DNA of 64,000 nt from Nocardia brasiliensis (GTDB lineage: Bacteria; Actinomycetota; Actinomycetes; Mycobacteriales; Mycobacteriaceae): contig NZ_CP046171.1 in the NCBI RefSeq assembly GCF_011801125.1, positions 6,200,001 to 6,264,000 on the forward strand, in the 5' to 3' direction. Below are positions 1 to 8,815 of this stretch, in pieces; the stretch's first letter is position 1, and every line of letters begins with the position of its first letter. The position numbers were made by a program, and so were the translations under genes. A model generated the notes under the pieces. It was not told the origin of the DNA, ran no database searches, and worked only from the letters and a program-made list of their open reading frames with translations.

Positions 1-952
1 GCTCGCGCAACGCCGGGCCCGCGTGGCCGACCATCGCCACGTCGACCGCGGTACGGCGGCCGATATGTTCCAGGCGCGAGTCGAGCTGGATGACCGTCTT
101 GCCGGTGGGGTACCAGTCGCGATAGGGGAAGTCGGTACCGACCAGGAACAGCACGTCACAGTCCTCGAGCGCCGCGTTGGCGGCCGGATTGCCGATCAAA
201 CCGGTCTGCCCGACGGCGTACGGATTGTCGTGTTCGAGCCCCTCTTTCGCCTTGATCGTCAGCACCATCGGCGCGCTGAGCTTCGCCGCCAGTTCCAGCG
301 TCTCGGCCCGCGCCTGCCTGGCTCCGATCCCGACCAGCAGGGTCACCTTCTCCGCCTTGTTCAGCGTCTCGGCGGCCTGACGCAGCTCGTCGGGGCCGGG
401 AACAACCGTGCGATCGCGGGCGACGAAGCGCGGGCGCGCGTCGGGATCGGCGAGCTTCATTGCGCCGACATCGCCCGGAATCGTCAGCACCGCGACGCCC
501 TGACGCGAGACGGCGGCGTTCACGGCCTGCTCGAGCAGCCGTGGCATCTGTTCCGCGGTGGTGACCGTCGCGGTGAACTCCGCGACATCGGCGAAGACGG
601 AGTCGTTGTCCACCTCTTGGAAATACTCACTGCCGATCTCCGCGGTGGGCACCTGGCCACAGATCGCCAGCACCGGCGCGTGCGACTTCTTCGCGTCGTA
701 GAGCCCACCGAGCAGGTGGATCGAGCCGGGGCCGACCGTGCCCATGCATACGCCGATGGTCCCGGTCAGCTGGGCCTGCGCACCGGCGGCGTAGGCGGCG
801 ACCTCCTCGTGCCGCACCCCGACCCACTCCACCCGATCGTCGCGCCGGATCGCGTCGGTGATCGGGTTGAGCGCGTCACCGACGACGCCCCAGACCTGGG
901 TGACGCCCTCCGCTGCCAACGCGCTGACAATCATTTCCGCGATCGTGGTCAT
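1..952 (-). CDS. ThDP-dependent pyruvate oxidase/dehydrogenase-like enzyme (3' end missing)
   Basis: The 317 codons present cover the N-terminal PYR domain and much of the central domain of a thiamine-diphosphate enzyme of the PoxB / acetolactate-synthase superfamily. The start MTTIAEMIVSALAAEG follows a GAGGAG site. A GDALNPITD stretch, the RHEEVAAYAAGAQ segment with the ThDP-activating Glu (about residue 50) and a GTVGPGSIHLLGGLYDAK segment are typical of pyruvate oxidases acting on quinone or cytochrome acceptors. The C-terminal ThDP/Mg-binding domain lies beyond the left edge, so the subfamily (pyruvate oxidase, POX-like, acetolactate synthase) cannot be fixed. It is divergent from the PIG-L gene on the right. 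Confidence 0.85.
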   Translation of the reverse strand, partial: MTTIAEMIVSALAAEGVTQVWGVVGDALNPITDAIRRDDRVEWVGVRHEEVAAYAAGAQAQLTGTIGVCMGTVGPGSIHLLGGLYDAKKSHAPVLAICGQVPTAEIGSEYFQEVDNDSVFADVAEFTATVTTAEQMPRLLEQAVNAAVSRQGVAVLTIPGDVGAMKLADPDARPRFVARDRTVVPGPDELRQAAETLNKAEKVTLLVGIGARQARAETLELAAKLSAPMVLTIKAKEGLEHDNPYAVGQTGLIGNPAANAALEDCDVLFLVGTDFPYRDWYPTGKTVIQLDSRLEHIGRRTAVDVAMVGHAGPALRE

Positions 953-1101
953 TCCTCGGCTCCTCTGCGATCGGTTGTCCTTTGCGGCGTCTGTACCTCG
1001 TCTTTTCGCGGGCATACCCGGCTACCGGCACACCATGCCCAGTAGCGAGGTGCACCACATGCCGTTTGCGCCGTGCCCCGCCGGGTAGCCGGAACGCATG
1101 G

Positions 1102-1128
1102 GTGACTCCGGTCCACGGACGGAGTCAC
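1102..1128. repeat. Inverted repeat in divergent intergenic region
   Basis: GTGACTCC and GGAGTCAC form the outer arms of a near-perfect hairpin with further GTCC/GGAC pairing inside. It sits between the divergent ThDP enzyme and the PIG-L deacetylase, about 75 bases before the latter start. It could be an operator or an mRNA leader structure; nothing else supports either role. Confidence 0.4.
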
Positions 1129-1203
1129 TGTCTGTCTCCGTCGACGTCGTGCCCAGCGCGATCGGGCCGACCTCGGCCGTGCGCACGCGGAAAAGGAGTT
1201 CCC

Positions 1204-1956
1204 ATGGTTGCCGAACAGCTCATCGACTCAGCCGCCCGCGGCACCCCGGTGAGCGCGTGGTCCGCATGGCGGCAGCGCCATCACGAACTCTCCCTCGTTG
1301 GCTGGCAGCACCTGGTGGTGGTGGCCCCGCATCCCGATGACGAGGTGCTCGGCGGCGGCGGGCTGATCGCGCTGGCACGCGCGCAAGGCCTACCGGTCAC
1401 GGTGGTCACGGTCACCGACGGCGAGGGCTCCCACCCCGGCTCACCCACCTATTCGCCTGCCGCGCTCGCGGACCTGCGCGCACGGGAATCCCGGCGCGCG
1501 GCAGCGGAATTGGGCGTCGACGCACCGATTCAACTGGGTGTCGAGGACGGCAAAGTGGCCGATGCGGAGGCGGCGGTGACCGACGCGATCACCGGTGTCC
1601 TGGCCGAATGCGGACGCTCGGGTGTGTGGTGCGCGACCACCTGGCGCCACGACGGACACCCCGACCACGAGGCGGTCGGTCGCGCCGCGGCGGCGGCCTG
1701 CGCGGGGTCGGCCACTCGGCTGCTCGAATTCCCGATCTGGATGTGGCACTGGGCGACTCCCGAACATCCCGTGGTGCCGAGCAGCCGCGCGCGCACCCTG
1801 ACCCTGACCGATCCGGCGGTCGATGCCAAACTGCGGGCCATCGCGCAGTTCCACAGCCAGATCCTGCCGATCTCGCAGCATCCCGCCGATCAGGCCGTGC
1901 TGCCGCCGCACGCGCTCGACCGGTTCACCGGTACCACCGAAACATTCTTCGTCTGA
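1204..1956 (+). CDS. PIG-L family GlcNAc deacetylase-like zinc hydrolase
   Basis: 250 residues. The APHPDDE motif at about residues 41-47 and HPDHEAVG at about 152-159 supply the metal ligands and catalytic Asp expected of the PIG-L / LmbE superfamily, which includes MshB and Mca of mycothiol metabolism. The ATG was chosen because AAAAGGAG lies just upstream; the frame extends further 5' but without a credible site. The substrate cannot be told from sequence. The protein is shorter than MshB (about 300 residues), and no sugar ligase or glycosyltransferase is adjacent, so a mycothiol role is not claimed. It converges on the prolyl oligopeptidase with only 6 bases between the stops. Confidence 0.85.
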   Translation: MVAEQLIDSAARGTPVSAWSAWRQRHHELSLVGWQHLVVVAPHPDDEVLGGGGLIALARAQGLPVTVVTVTDGEGSHPGSPTYSPAALADLRARESRRAAAELGVDAPIQLGVEDGKVADAEAAVTDAITGVLAECGRSGVWCATTWRHDGHPDHEAVGRAAAAACAGSATRLLEFPIWMWHWATPEHPVVPSSRARTLTLTDPAVDAKLRAIAQFHSQILPISQHPADQAVLPPHALDRFTGTTETFFV

Positions 1957-1962
1957 ACGGGA

Positions 1963-4092
1963 TCACGTCGTCGGCATGAGCCGCCGCATGAAGTAGGTGT
2001 ATTGCAGCGCGATCATCCGCGCCTGCTCATCGATGGTGGTGCCCGCGCCGTGGCCGCCCTGTGTCGCCTCGTAGAACAGGTACGGATTACCGAGTTCGCC
2101 GAGCCGAGCGGCGAATTTGCGGGCATGCTGCGGACCGACCCGGTCGTCCTTGGTGGTGGTCCAGATGAACGGCTCGGGATAGCGGACCCCGGCCCGCAAT
2201 TGCCCGTAGGGCGAGATGGATTCGAGGAAGGCGCGCTGTTCGGGATCGGCGACGCTGCCGTATTCGCCGACCCAGGACGCGCCCGCCGCGATCTGCTCGT
2301 AACGCACCATGTCGAGCAGCGGCACCTGAATGCCGACCGCCTGCCACATCTGCGGGTGCTGGGTGAGCTCGACGCCCATCAGCAGCCCGCCGTTCGAACC
2401 ACCGAGGATGCCGAGATGTGCTGGCGCGGTGATGTTCCTGGCGATCAGATCCTCGCCGACGGCGGCGAAATCGTCGAACGCGCGCTGCCGGTGGGTCGTC
2501 AGCGCGGCCTCGTGCCAGGCAGGTCCGAACTCGCCGCCACCACGAATGTTCGCCACCACGAACGCCCCGCCCCGCTCGAGCCACAGGCGGCCGAGAACAC
2601 CGTCGTAGGTGGGCGTTTGGGAGAGCTCGAAGCCGCCGTAGCCGTACATGATCGTGGGCGTGCTGCCGTCGAGCCGCTGCCCGGCGCTGTGCACGATGAA
2701 GTACGGCACCTGGGTGCCGTCGGGCGAGACGGCCTTGTGCTGGTCGACCACATACCGCGACGAATCGAACCGGGGCGGTGTGGATTTCACCGGCTGCGCC
2801 TGCCCGGTCACGGTATCGAGCCGCCACACCGCGGTCGGCTCGAGGAACGAGGTCACCGACAGATACGCGGTGCGGCCCTTCGCGTCCGCGTCCACCGCGG
2901 CGACGGCGGCGTTGTCCGGCAGCGGAATCGGCGCCGCGGACCACGAACCGTCCGGCTGCGGGGTGTACACGGCGGCCCGGCCGCGCACATCGTTCAGCGA
3001 GGTGACGACCAATCGGTCACGGGTGGCCAGCACGCCCTCGGCGGTCTCCGTCGGACCCGGGACATAGACCGGCGTTGCGTGCAACCGCCGCGGATCCCGC
3101 ATCACCTCGTCGGCCTTCAGCGAGACCAGAGTTCCCGCCCGGAATGTCGCGCCCTCGGTGGTCCAGTCCTGCCGCACGGTCAGCACGATCCGATCGCCGA
3201 CCAGCCCGGCCAGGTCCGACTTCGGCGGCAGTGCGAGAGCGGCCGTGCCCGATCCGGTGAGCAGCGTGTAGCTGCGTTCGAAGAACGAGGGCGTGCGTTG
3301 AACGACGTTGACCCTGCGGCCGTTTCCGTCACTCAGCAGCAGCGGCGTGGTCGCCAAACCGTCCGCCTTGTCGCCGCGCACGATCTCCACCGCGTCCGCG
3401 AGCGGGCGGCCGCGGGTCACCTTCTTGACGATGTACGGATAACCCGACGTGGTCATCTCGCCCGGCTGCCATTCCCGCGACACGAGCAGGGTGTCCTCGC
3501 CCGACCACGCGACATTCTGTTTGCCGCGCGGCAGCACGAACCCGTCGGGGACGAATTGCCCGGTGGTCACGTCGAATTCGCGGATCGTGATCGCGTCCTC
3601 GCCGCCTTCGGACAGGCTGATCAAACAGCGCTTCCCGGTCACCGACTCGCAGTCGGCGCCCTTCCAGACCCAGTTCTTGCCCTCCGCCGCCGACAGGGCG
3701 TCCAGGTCGAGCAGCGTGGCCCACCGCGGTTGCGGCGACTCGTAATCGGCGACCGAGGTGACGCGCCAGATGCCGCGCGTGTGCTCGGGGTCCTGCCAGA
3801 AGTTGACGATCCGTCCGTCGACGAGCCGCGGCATCGGGAGACGGTCCGGGGCGTTGCCGAGTTCCTTTGCGGTGGCGAGGTTCTCGGCATAGCGCGGATC
3901 CTTTTCGAGCACCCCGAGCGTCTTCTCGTTCTCCGCGGCGACCCAGGCCCGCACCCGCGGACTGTCCAGCTCCTCCAGCCACTGGAACGGATCGTCCGGC
4001 GCCGCGTCCCGCCCGCCGCACGCCGCGACGGTCACCACCGTGCACACCGCCGCCGCGATCCGGACCATGCCTCGCACGCCTACACCACTCAT
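1963..4092 (-). CDS. Prolyl oligopeptidase family serine peptidase (S9A), predicted lipoprotein
   Basis: 709 residues. The N-terminus has a hydrophobic signal and a VAAC lipobox, so the mature enzyme should be lipid-anchored outside the membrane. A beta-propeller region is followed by the C-terminal alpha/beta-hydrolase domain with GGSNGG (Ser near 566), TKDDRV (Asp near 650) and GGHGAG (His near 681), a complete catalytic triad in the order of the family. DPFQWLEELDSPRVRAWV near the N-terminus is the usual S9A opening. Family members cleave after proline in short peptides. An internal Met (MVRIAAAV) eight codons downstream is an alternative start that keeps the signal peptide. Confidence 0.93.
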   Translation of the reverse strand: MSGVGVRGMVRIAAAVCTVVTVAACGGRDAAPDDPFQWLEELDSPRVRAWVAAENEKTLGVLEKDPRYAENLATAKELGNAPDRLPMPRLVDGRIVNFWQDPEHTRGIWRVTSVADYESPQPRWATLLDLDALSAAEGKNWVWKGADCESVTGKRCLISLSEGGEDAITIREFDVTTGQFVPDGFVLPRGKQNVAWSGEDTLLVSREWQPGEMTTSGYPYIVKKVTRGRPLADAVEIVRGDKADGLATTPLLLSDGNGRRVNVVQRTPSFFERSYTLLTGSGTAALALPPKSDLAGLVGDRIVLTVRQDWTTEGATFRAGTLVSLKADEVMRDPRRLHATPVYVPGPTETAEGVLATRDRLVVTSLNDVRGRAAVYTPQPDGSWSAAPIPLPDNAAVAAVDADAKGRTAYLSVTSFLEPTAVWRLDTVTGQAQPVKSTPPRFDSSRYVVDQHKAVSPDGTQVPYFIVHSAGQRLDGSTPTIMYGYGGFELSQTPTYDGVLGRLWLERGGAFVVANIRGGGEFGPAWHEAALTTHRQRAFDDFAAVGEDLIARNITAPAHLGILGGSNGGLLMGVELTQHPQMWQAVGIQVPLLDMVRYEQIAAGASWVGEYGSVADPEQRAFLESISPYGQLRAGVRYPEPFIWTTTKDDRVGPQHARKFAARLGELGNPYLFYEATQGGHGAGTTIDEQARMIALQYTYFMRRLMPTT

Positions 4093-4230
4093 GCTGCTCC
4101 TCGCGGAATCACACGTTGCTGCACCGACCGAGCTACCCCCGGCACCCTACCCGAGGCATGCGCGGGCCAGACCGAACCGAATCCCCATCCCGACAACGCT
4201 GAAGCCCCGCGAGTGGCGCTCCGACATTCC

Positions 4231-4250
4231 CGGCCCGCCAACGCGGGCCG
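4231..4250 (-). terminator. Stem-loop downstream of terD-like gene
   Basis: CGGCCCGC and GCGGGCCG form a perfect 8-bp stem with a CAAC loop, 11 bases beyond the stop of the TerD-like gene. There is no clear U-tract, as is common for actinobacterial terminators. Confidence 0.45.
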
Positions 4251-4261
4251 GTCCGAGTCGG

Positions 4262-4843
4262 CTACGCCAGGGCGAAGCGGAGCAGTGCCTGCTTGTCCCC
4301 CTGCTTGATCTTGCCCTTGCGGTTGAGCACTTCCAGCTGCCAGTTCGAGCCGTTGCGGAAGGCGCGCGCAACGGCGTTGGCGTTGTCGGCGCCGAGCAGC
4401 GACGGCCAGATGTCGGCGACCTGCTGGCTGCTGCCGCCGCTCGCGTCATACACCTTGAAGCTGATGTTGTTGGCTTTTTCGAAGGAGCTGCCCTTCTTGA
4501 AAGCGGCGGCGACGAACACGATCGCGTCGATACCGCCCGGCACGTCCGCGAAGGTCACGTGCACCGTCTCGTCGTCGCCGCTCGCTGCGCCGGTCTGTTC
4601 GTCTCCGGTGTGCAGCACCGAGCCGTTGCCGAGCGGGTCGAGCGAGTCGAGTCCGGCGAAACGGACCGGCTCGCTGCCCTGCATCAGGATGGCGATCAGG
4701 TCGAGGTCGACGCCGCGCTTGCGCCGCGCCCAGCCCAGTGCGCCGCCGCTGGTACCGCCCGAGGGATCCCAGCTCACCCCGACACTCAGCTTGGTGACGC
4801 CGGCGAGATCCGCGGCGCCGTCTTCTTTCTTGAGCGTGATCAT
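4262..4843 (-). CDS. TerD family protein (calcium-binding stress/tellurite domain)
   Basis: 193 residues forming a single TerD domain: MITLKKEDG start, LSVGVSWDPS, VDLDLIAIL (the acidic Ca-binding strand), and a later DDETVHVTF segment. TerD-type proteins bind calcium and occur in tellurite-resistance and stress clusters. Here it stands alone, with no TerB/TerC/TerZ neighbours, which is common for single actinobacterial TerD genes. It has its own upstream region of about 220 bases (4844-5063) that contains no other convincing gene. Confidence 0.9.
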   Translation of the reverse strand: MITLKKEDGAADLAGVTKLSVGVSWDPSGGTSGGALGWARRKRGVDLDLIAILMQGSEPVRFAGLDSLDPLGNGSVLHTGDEQTGAASGDDETVHVTFADVPGGIDAIVFVAAAFKKGSSFEKANNISFKVYDASGGSSQQVADIWPSLLGADNANAVARAFRNGSNWQLEVLNRKGKIKQGDKQALLRFALA

Positions 4844-5063
4844 AGGCTTCAGACTAGCGGCGGTTTCGTAAAGCCAAGGGGACGAACAACTCTCGTCTCG
4901 GCAGTTGGCAGCGCAACGAAACCGATTGATACCCTTCAGCTCTCAATTGCCGCCGGGCTCTGGTGTACGGTTCGAGCGGACACAGGGGGCGCGGCCCATC
5001 GAACATGGCGACAGACTCCCTCGACGACGCGGAGTCGCGTAGTTGCCGACCGCGCACCAGGAC

Positions 5064-5723
5064 TCAGGTCAGGAATTGCAGCGCGGAGGGCTCGCCCCGG
5101 TGCAGGGCGTCGGCATGGGCGGCGACGTTGAGTCCGTCGCTGAGGGTGGCGCCCGCGTCCAACTTCGCGACCAGCCTGGCCTCGGCCTCCTTGACCGACG
5201 CGGCGGCGTCGAGCAACGCCTCGATGCGATCCGGCGCGACCACGATGACGCCCTCCTCGTCGGCCAGGATCAGATCACCCGGCACCACCGGAACACCGCC
5301 GCACGTCACCGGAAGTCGCAGCTCGCCGAGTTCGGTTGTGCTGCCTGCCATCGGAGTGACGAAGCGGCTGTATATCGGCAGTGGGCAGGATCGGACATAG
5401 GCGATGTCGCGATACCCGCCGTCGACCACGATGCCGCCGAGTTGCCGCACGAGCGCGCCCCTGGCGAACAGCTCACCGGCGAACGCGATCTCGCTGCCGC
5501 CGCCGTCGACCACGATCACATCACCGGGTGCCGCCGCCTCGATCGCGCGTAGCACGGCGAAGAAGTCCCCGGTGCACCGAACAGTGAACGCGGGGCCGAA
5601 GATCCGCACACCGCCCGAGCGGAGCCGAATCGCGCTGTCCATCACTCGCGTCGATTTGTCGGCATCGCACAGCGCGGTGGTATCGACCGCGCGAAACTTC
5701 TCGACAAGCTGGTCGGCCGGCAT
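5064..5723 (-). CDS. RraA family protein (4-hydroxy-4-methyl-2-oxoglutarate aldolase-like)
   Basis: 219 residues. The fold is recognisable from GPAFTVRC, GDVIVVDGGG, FAGELFARGALVRQLGGIVVDGGYRDI (phosphate/metal loop and Arg-Asp pair) and PGDLILADEEGVIVV. Family members are either divalent-metal aldolases acting on HMG/oxaloacetate or, in proteobacteria, inhibitors of RNase E; the conserved GG..RD pattern fits the aldolase reading. The ATG follows a GGGGCGG site. The frame is open further upstream but that part overlaps another gene in a different frame. A small membrane-protein gene lies 65 bases upstream on the same strand. Confidence 0.88.
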   Translation of the reverse strand: MPADQLVEKFRAVDTTALCDADKSTRVMDSAIRLRSGGVRIFGPAFTVRCTGDFFAVLRAIEAAAPGDVIVVDGGGSEIAFAGELFARGALVRQLGGIVVDGGYRDIAYVRSCPLPIYSRFVTPMAGSTTELGELRLPVTCGGVPVVPGDLILADEEGVIVVAPDRIEALLDAAASVKEAEARLVAKLDAGATLSDGLNVAAHADALHRGEPSALQFLT

Positions 5724-5788
5724 CGGTTCCGCCCCTTCGAGGATAGGAAAACGCAATTGCCCCGACTTTACTCCGGGCCGCGGTGCCG

Positions 5789-6115
5789 CTACGGAAATCC
5801 CAGTGGGTCTTGGATATTGAAGGTGTAGACCTCGCCGAGATACCAGAACAAGGCCGCCGTGGTCGGCTCCGCCTCGTCGATCACGCAGAACTCGAGCCCG
5901 GTGAGCAGGATGGATCGCCGCTCGGCCAGGCATTGCACCGGACCCCGCGATTGGTCGTACAGGCCCGCGACCGCGAACCGCTGCCCCGACACCGCAATTG
6001 TCTTGGGCCCGTTCCACAACCAATCCGGCCTGCCGAAAACGTACCAGTAGCAGCCGAACACAAAAGTGGCGAGCACAAAGAGGGTGGCCAGCAATCCTCG
6101 GGCCATGTTTGCCAT
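5789..6115 (-). CDS. Small hypothetical single-span membrane protein
   Basis: 108 residues. ATG preceded by GGAAAGGTG. One strong N-terminal hydrophobic segment (about residues 8-27, LLATLFVLATFVFGCYWYVF) serves as signal anchor; the remainder is soluble and contains three cysteines beyond the anchor. I do not recognise a family. It lies between a TetR gene upstream and the RraA-like gene downstream, all on the minus strand. Confidence 0.7.
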   Translation of the reverse strand: MANMARGLLATLFVLATFVFGCYWYVFGRPDWLWNGPKTIAVSGQRFAVAGLYDQSRGPVQCLAERRSILLTGLEFCVIDEAEPTTAALFWYLGEVYTFNIQDPLGFP

Positions 6116-6259
6116 CTCGCACCTTTCCCCGGGCCATGGTTTCGCGCAAACAGCTGGTTCGAGACGACGCCGGGAGATCATACGACGGGCACCCGCGCGA
6201 TCCGCGCCGCCGAGCGCACGCCCGCATGTCGGGCCGCGACACCGCGGCGGCGGGTCCGG

Positions 6260-6859
6260 TCAGGCCGGCGGGAACGCGCGCAGGACCGCGTCGACCAAGG
6301 CGTCGGCGAAGGCCGCGTCGAGCGGGCCCGAGCGCATCAACCAGCGCTGGGTGATCGGTGCGTACAGCAGCTCGAGGATCAAGTCGAGATCGGCGTCCGC
6401 GGGCAACTGCCCGGCCTGCTGCGCGCTGCGCAGCCGCGCCAGCTTCGCCGCCTTGATCGGCCGCTCCATCCGTTCCCGGTAGGTCTGCGCCAGTTCCGGG
6501 TCGTTGATGATCTCGATGTTGAGCGCGCGGATCGGCGCCTCGAACGCCGGGTCGCCGAACTCGGCGACCGTGGCGCGCAACACCGTTCGCAGATCCGCTG
6601 CCAGATCACCGGTGTCGGGCAGCGCGATGTCCCCGTCCGCGCCCGCACTCAACGCGGCCAGCGCGTCGAAGACCACCGCGCCTTTCGACGGCCACCACCG
6701 GTAGATCGTCTGCTTCCCCACACCGGCCCGCGCCGCGATCGCCTCGATCGACAACTTCCCGTACCCGACCTCCGAGATCAGCTCGTACGTCGCGGTCAAG
6801 ATCGCCCTGCGCGACCGCTCACTGCGCCGAGCCGGATCCGGCCCACTGCCTCCTGCCAT
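6260..6859 (-). CDS. TetR/AcrR family transcriptional regulator
   Basis: 199 residues. The N-terminal helix-turn-helix is clear: ILTATYELISEVGYGKLSIEAIAARAGVGKQTIYRWWPSK at about residues 20-60. The C-terminal two thirds is a variable ligand-binding helical domain. An upstream ATG five codons earlier (position 6874) is also possible; neither has a strong ribosome-binding site. A perfect 13-base palindrome just upstream suggests autorepression. The next gene downstream on the same strand is the small membrane protein at 5789. Confidence 0.9.
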   Translation of the reverse strand: MAGGSGPDPARRSERSRRAILTATYELISEVGYGKLSIEAIAARAGVGKQTIYRWWPSKGAVVFDALAALSAGADGDIALPDTGDLAADLRTVLRATVAEFGDPAFEAPIRALNIEIINDPELAQTYRERMERPIKAAKLARLRSAQQAGQLPADADLDLILELLYAPITQRWLMRSGPLDAAFADALVDAVLRAFPPA

Positions 6860-6881
6860 CCTCAGACCATACAACGAAACG

Positions 6882-6894
6882 AGACGGTCCGTCT
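6882..6894. promoter_or_regulatory. Palindromic candidate operator of the TetR gene
   Basis: AGACGG-T-CCGTCT is a perfect inverted repeat around one central base, 8-35 bases upstream of the candidate TetR starts. ACGG(N)CCGT palindromes are a common TetR-family operator type, so autorepression is the simplest reading. Confidence 0.5.
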
Positions 6895-6906
6895 TGATCT
6901 AGGTGC

Positions 6907-8160
6907 TCAGGTCAGGGATTGCATCGCGGTGTGGAGACGGTCGAGGGCGGTGGCGATCCAGGGCAGCGCGGTCGGGTCGGTGCTGGCCAGGGCTTCTCGG
7001 CGTTGGTCGGGGGTGCTGCCGTAGAGCAGGCTGGTCGCGGCACGGAAGCGCAAGGCGGTGGGAGTGTCGCCGAAATGCGCACCGGCCAGAACCCCGATGC
7101 CGAACTCATCGAGCAGCAGATCCGCCAGGGCGACGCCGGTCTCGATGCCGCGCCGCGACAGCCCGGGGCGCAGGGGCTCCAGGTCCGGGTAGAGGTAGAA
7201 GCCCGCTTCGGGTGCACGGCAAGCGATTCCAGACTTGGTGAATACCGTGTGTGCCGCGGTAGCGACGGCCGCGTGCAGTCGTCGGCTGGCAGCGATGCGT
7301 TCGGTCACTGCCGGGGGCGCTTCGAAGACGTACGTCGCCGCCGCCTGCATGGGTCCGGAAAGGCAGGACCAGACTTCGCTGCCCAGACCGCTGATCCGTT
7401 GCGCCAGTTGCGCTCCGGCGCTACCGGGTGGCGTCCGGAGCCAGCCGATGCGCCAGCCGCCGAGGGCCATCGATTTGCTCAGCCCGCCCGTCACGATCGT
7501 GCGCTGCGGCAGCAGCAGTGCCGGACTGCACAGTGCCGCAGGCTCATACGCGAGATCACGATAGATCTCGTCGCAGATGATCGTCAGCCCGTGCCGGTCG
7601 GCGATATCGCAGACCCGCTTCAGCACGGCCGCGCCCGCGACGGTGCCGGTGGGATTGTCCGGCACGGTCAGGATGAGTATGCGCGGATCGGTACCCGCCG
7701 TGCGTGCGGTCGCCAGCGCGGCCTCGAGCAGGTCCGGGTCGGGCACACCACCCACCTCAGGCGGAATCGGCACCCCGATGACGCGCTTGCCGATCACCCC
7801 GATCTGGGCCGGATAGCTCACCCACGACGGAACAGGCAGCACGACATCGCCGGGCAGCACCGCGATCGCGGCGAACAGCAGGGCTTTACTTCCCGGCGCG
7901 AGCAGGACCTGCTCGGGGCTCGTCGGCAGCCCACCACGCGAGAGATATCCCGCGGCCGCCACCCGCGCGGGGGCGGTGCCCGCCACCGGGGTGTACGAGT
8001 TCGCCATCGCGCCATCGGCAAGCGCCGCAGCGACTTCCGGCAGCACCGGCAGCCCGGCCTCGCCGAACCCGAGGTGCAGGATGTCCTCGCCCGCCGCGCG
8101 CCGGGCATTGATCTTCTCGTTCAGGGCGAGCGTGGCCGAGGGTGGCACTACGGCGTCCAT
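6907..8160 (-). CDS. PLP-dependent aminotransferase class I/II
   Basis: 417 residues. Fold type I aspartate-aminotransferase signature: PDNPTGTV, CDEIYRDLAYE, and the PLP lysine in GGLSKSMALGGWRIGWLR. The ATG overlaps the stop of the cysteine dioxygenase gene (TGATG), so the two are translationally coupled. The coupling suggests it handles the dioxygenase product, cysteine sulfinate, deaminating it to sulfinylpyruvate that decays to pyruvate and sulfite. That substrate is an inference from position, not from active-site residues. Confidence 0.9.
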   Translation of the reverse strand: MDAVVPPSATLALNEKINARRAAGEDILHLGFGEAGLPVLPEVAAALADGAMANSYTPVAGTAPARVAAAGYLSRGGLPTSPEQVLLAPGSKALLFAAIAVLPGDVVLPVPSWVSYPAQIGVIGKRVIGVPIPPEVGGVPDPDLLEAALATARTAGTDPRILILTVPDNPTGTVAGAAVLKRVCDIADRHGLTIICDEIYRDLAYEPAALCSPALLLPQRTIVTGGLSKSMALGGWRIGWLRTPPGSAGAQLAQRISGLGSEVWSCLSGPMQAAATYVFEAPPAVTERIAASRRLHAAVATAAHTVFTKSGIACRAPEAGFYLYPDLEPLRPGLSRRGIETGVALADLLLDEFGIGVLAGAHFGDTPTALRFRAATSLLYGSTPDQRREALASTDPTALPWIATALDRLHTAMQSLT

Positions 8161-8714
8161 CAGGCCTCCGCGATCGGCAGTCGGTATTCCCGGCGCACGC
8201 TGGTACCGAGCTTGCCGATGTGCGCGCCATAGATGTGGATCGAAATCACCGTCGTGGCACCGGCATTGCGCACCAGATGGATATCCCCCGGCGGTGCGAA
8301 GCCGCACGCGGTGCCCGCGGGGTTGATCACGTCGGCCGCCACCACCAGGCGGGCGTCCGGGCCAGCGCCGCGCAGCTCATAGCGCCGTTCCGTCTCGGTG
8401 CCCTCGTAAACGCCTGCGACACACCACGCTACGTGGTCGTGAATGGGTGTCTGCTGCCCCGGGCGCCAGACGATGGCCACCACCGAGAAGCTGCCGTCGT
8501 CCTCGGTGTGCACGAGGTGCTGGCGATACCGCTGCGGGTCGCCTTCGCGGTACTGGTCGGGCAAGAGATCCGGCTGCCGCAGGAAGGGCTCGAGCCGATC
8601 GGCGACGAGCCGGGCCGCCTCGGCGGGCGGACGTTCGAGCCGCACGACTTCCCTTATCGCGCAGACGAGATCGGCGAGCTGTGGCGTGCTTGGTGCCGCT
8701 GTGCTGGTCGTCAT
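8160..8714 (-). CDS. Cysteine dioxygenase family protein
   Basis: 184 residues in one cupin domain. TPIHDHVAWCVAGVYEG carries the first two iron-binding histidines (HxH), and GDIHLVRN the third, matching the three-His non-haem iron site of cysteine dioxygenases. The family oxidises cysteine (or related thiols such as 3-mercaptopropionate) to the sulfinate. Its position between a LysR regulator and a coupled aminotransferase fits a cysteine-degradation unit. Confidence 0.88.
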   Translation of the reverse strand: MTTSTAAPSTPQLADLVCAIREVVRLERPPAEAARLVADRLEPFLRQPDLLPDQYREGDPQRYRQHLVHTEDDGSFSVVAIVWRPGQQTPIHDHVAWCVAGVYEGTETERRYELRGAGPDARLVVAADVINPAGTACGFAPPGDIHLVRNAGATTVISIHIYGAHIGKLGTSVRREYRLPIAEA

Positions 8715-8815
8715 ACCGACCAGGATGCGGGCCGCGACCGCAGCGGTCTACTTAGACAATGTTGCCGATACCCAAGGATCGCTTATAGATGGAATACGCC
8801 TGCACACAACAATTT

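Noticed and set aside
2002..4308. Long open frame antisense to the prolyl oligopeptidase
   Set aside because: It is a shadow frame caused by high third-position GC; its product is Arg/Gly-rich, has no recognisable domain, and the minus-strand gene has a full catalytic triad and signal peptide.
5064..6242. One continuous frame that could fuse an N-terminal extension to the RraA-like protein
   Set aside because: The upstream part lies over the small membrane gene in another frame and has no family features; an ATG with a ribosome-binding site gives the standard RraA length.
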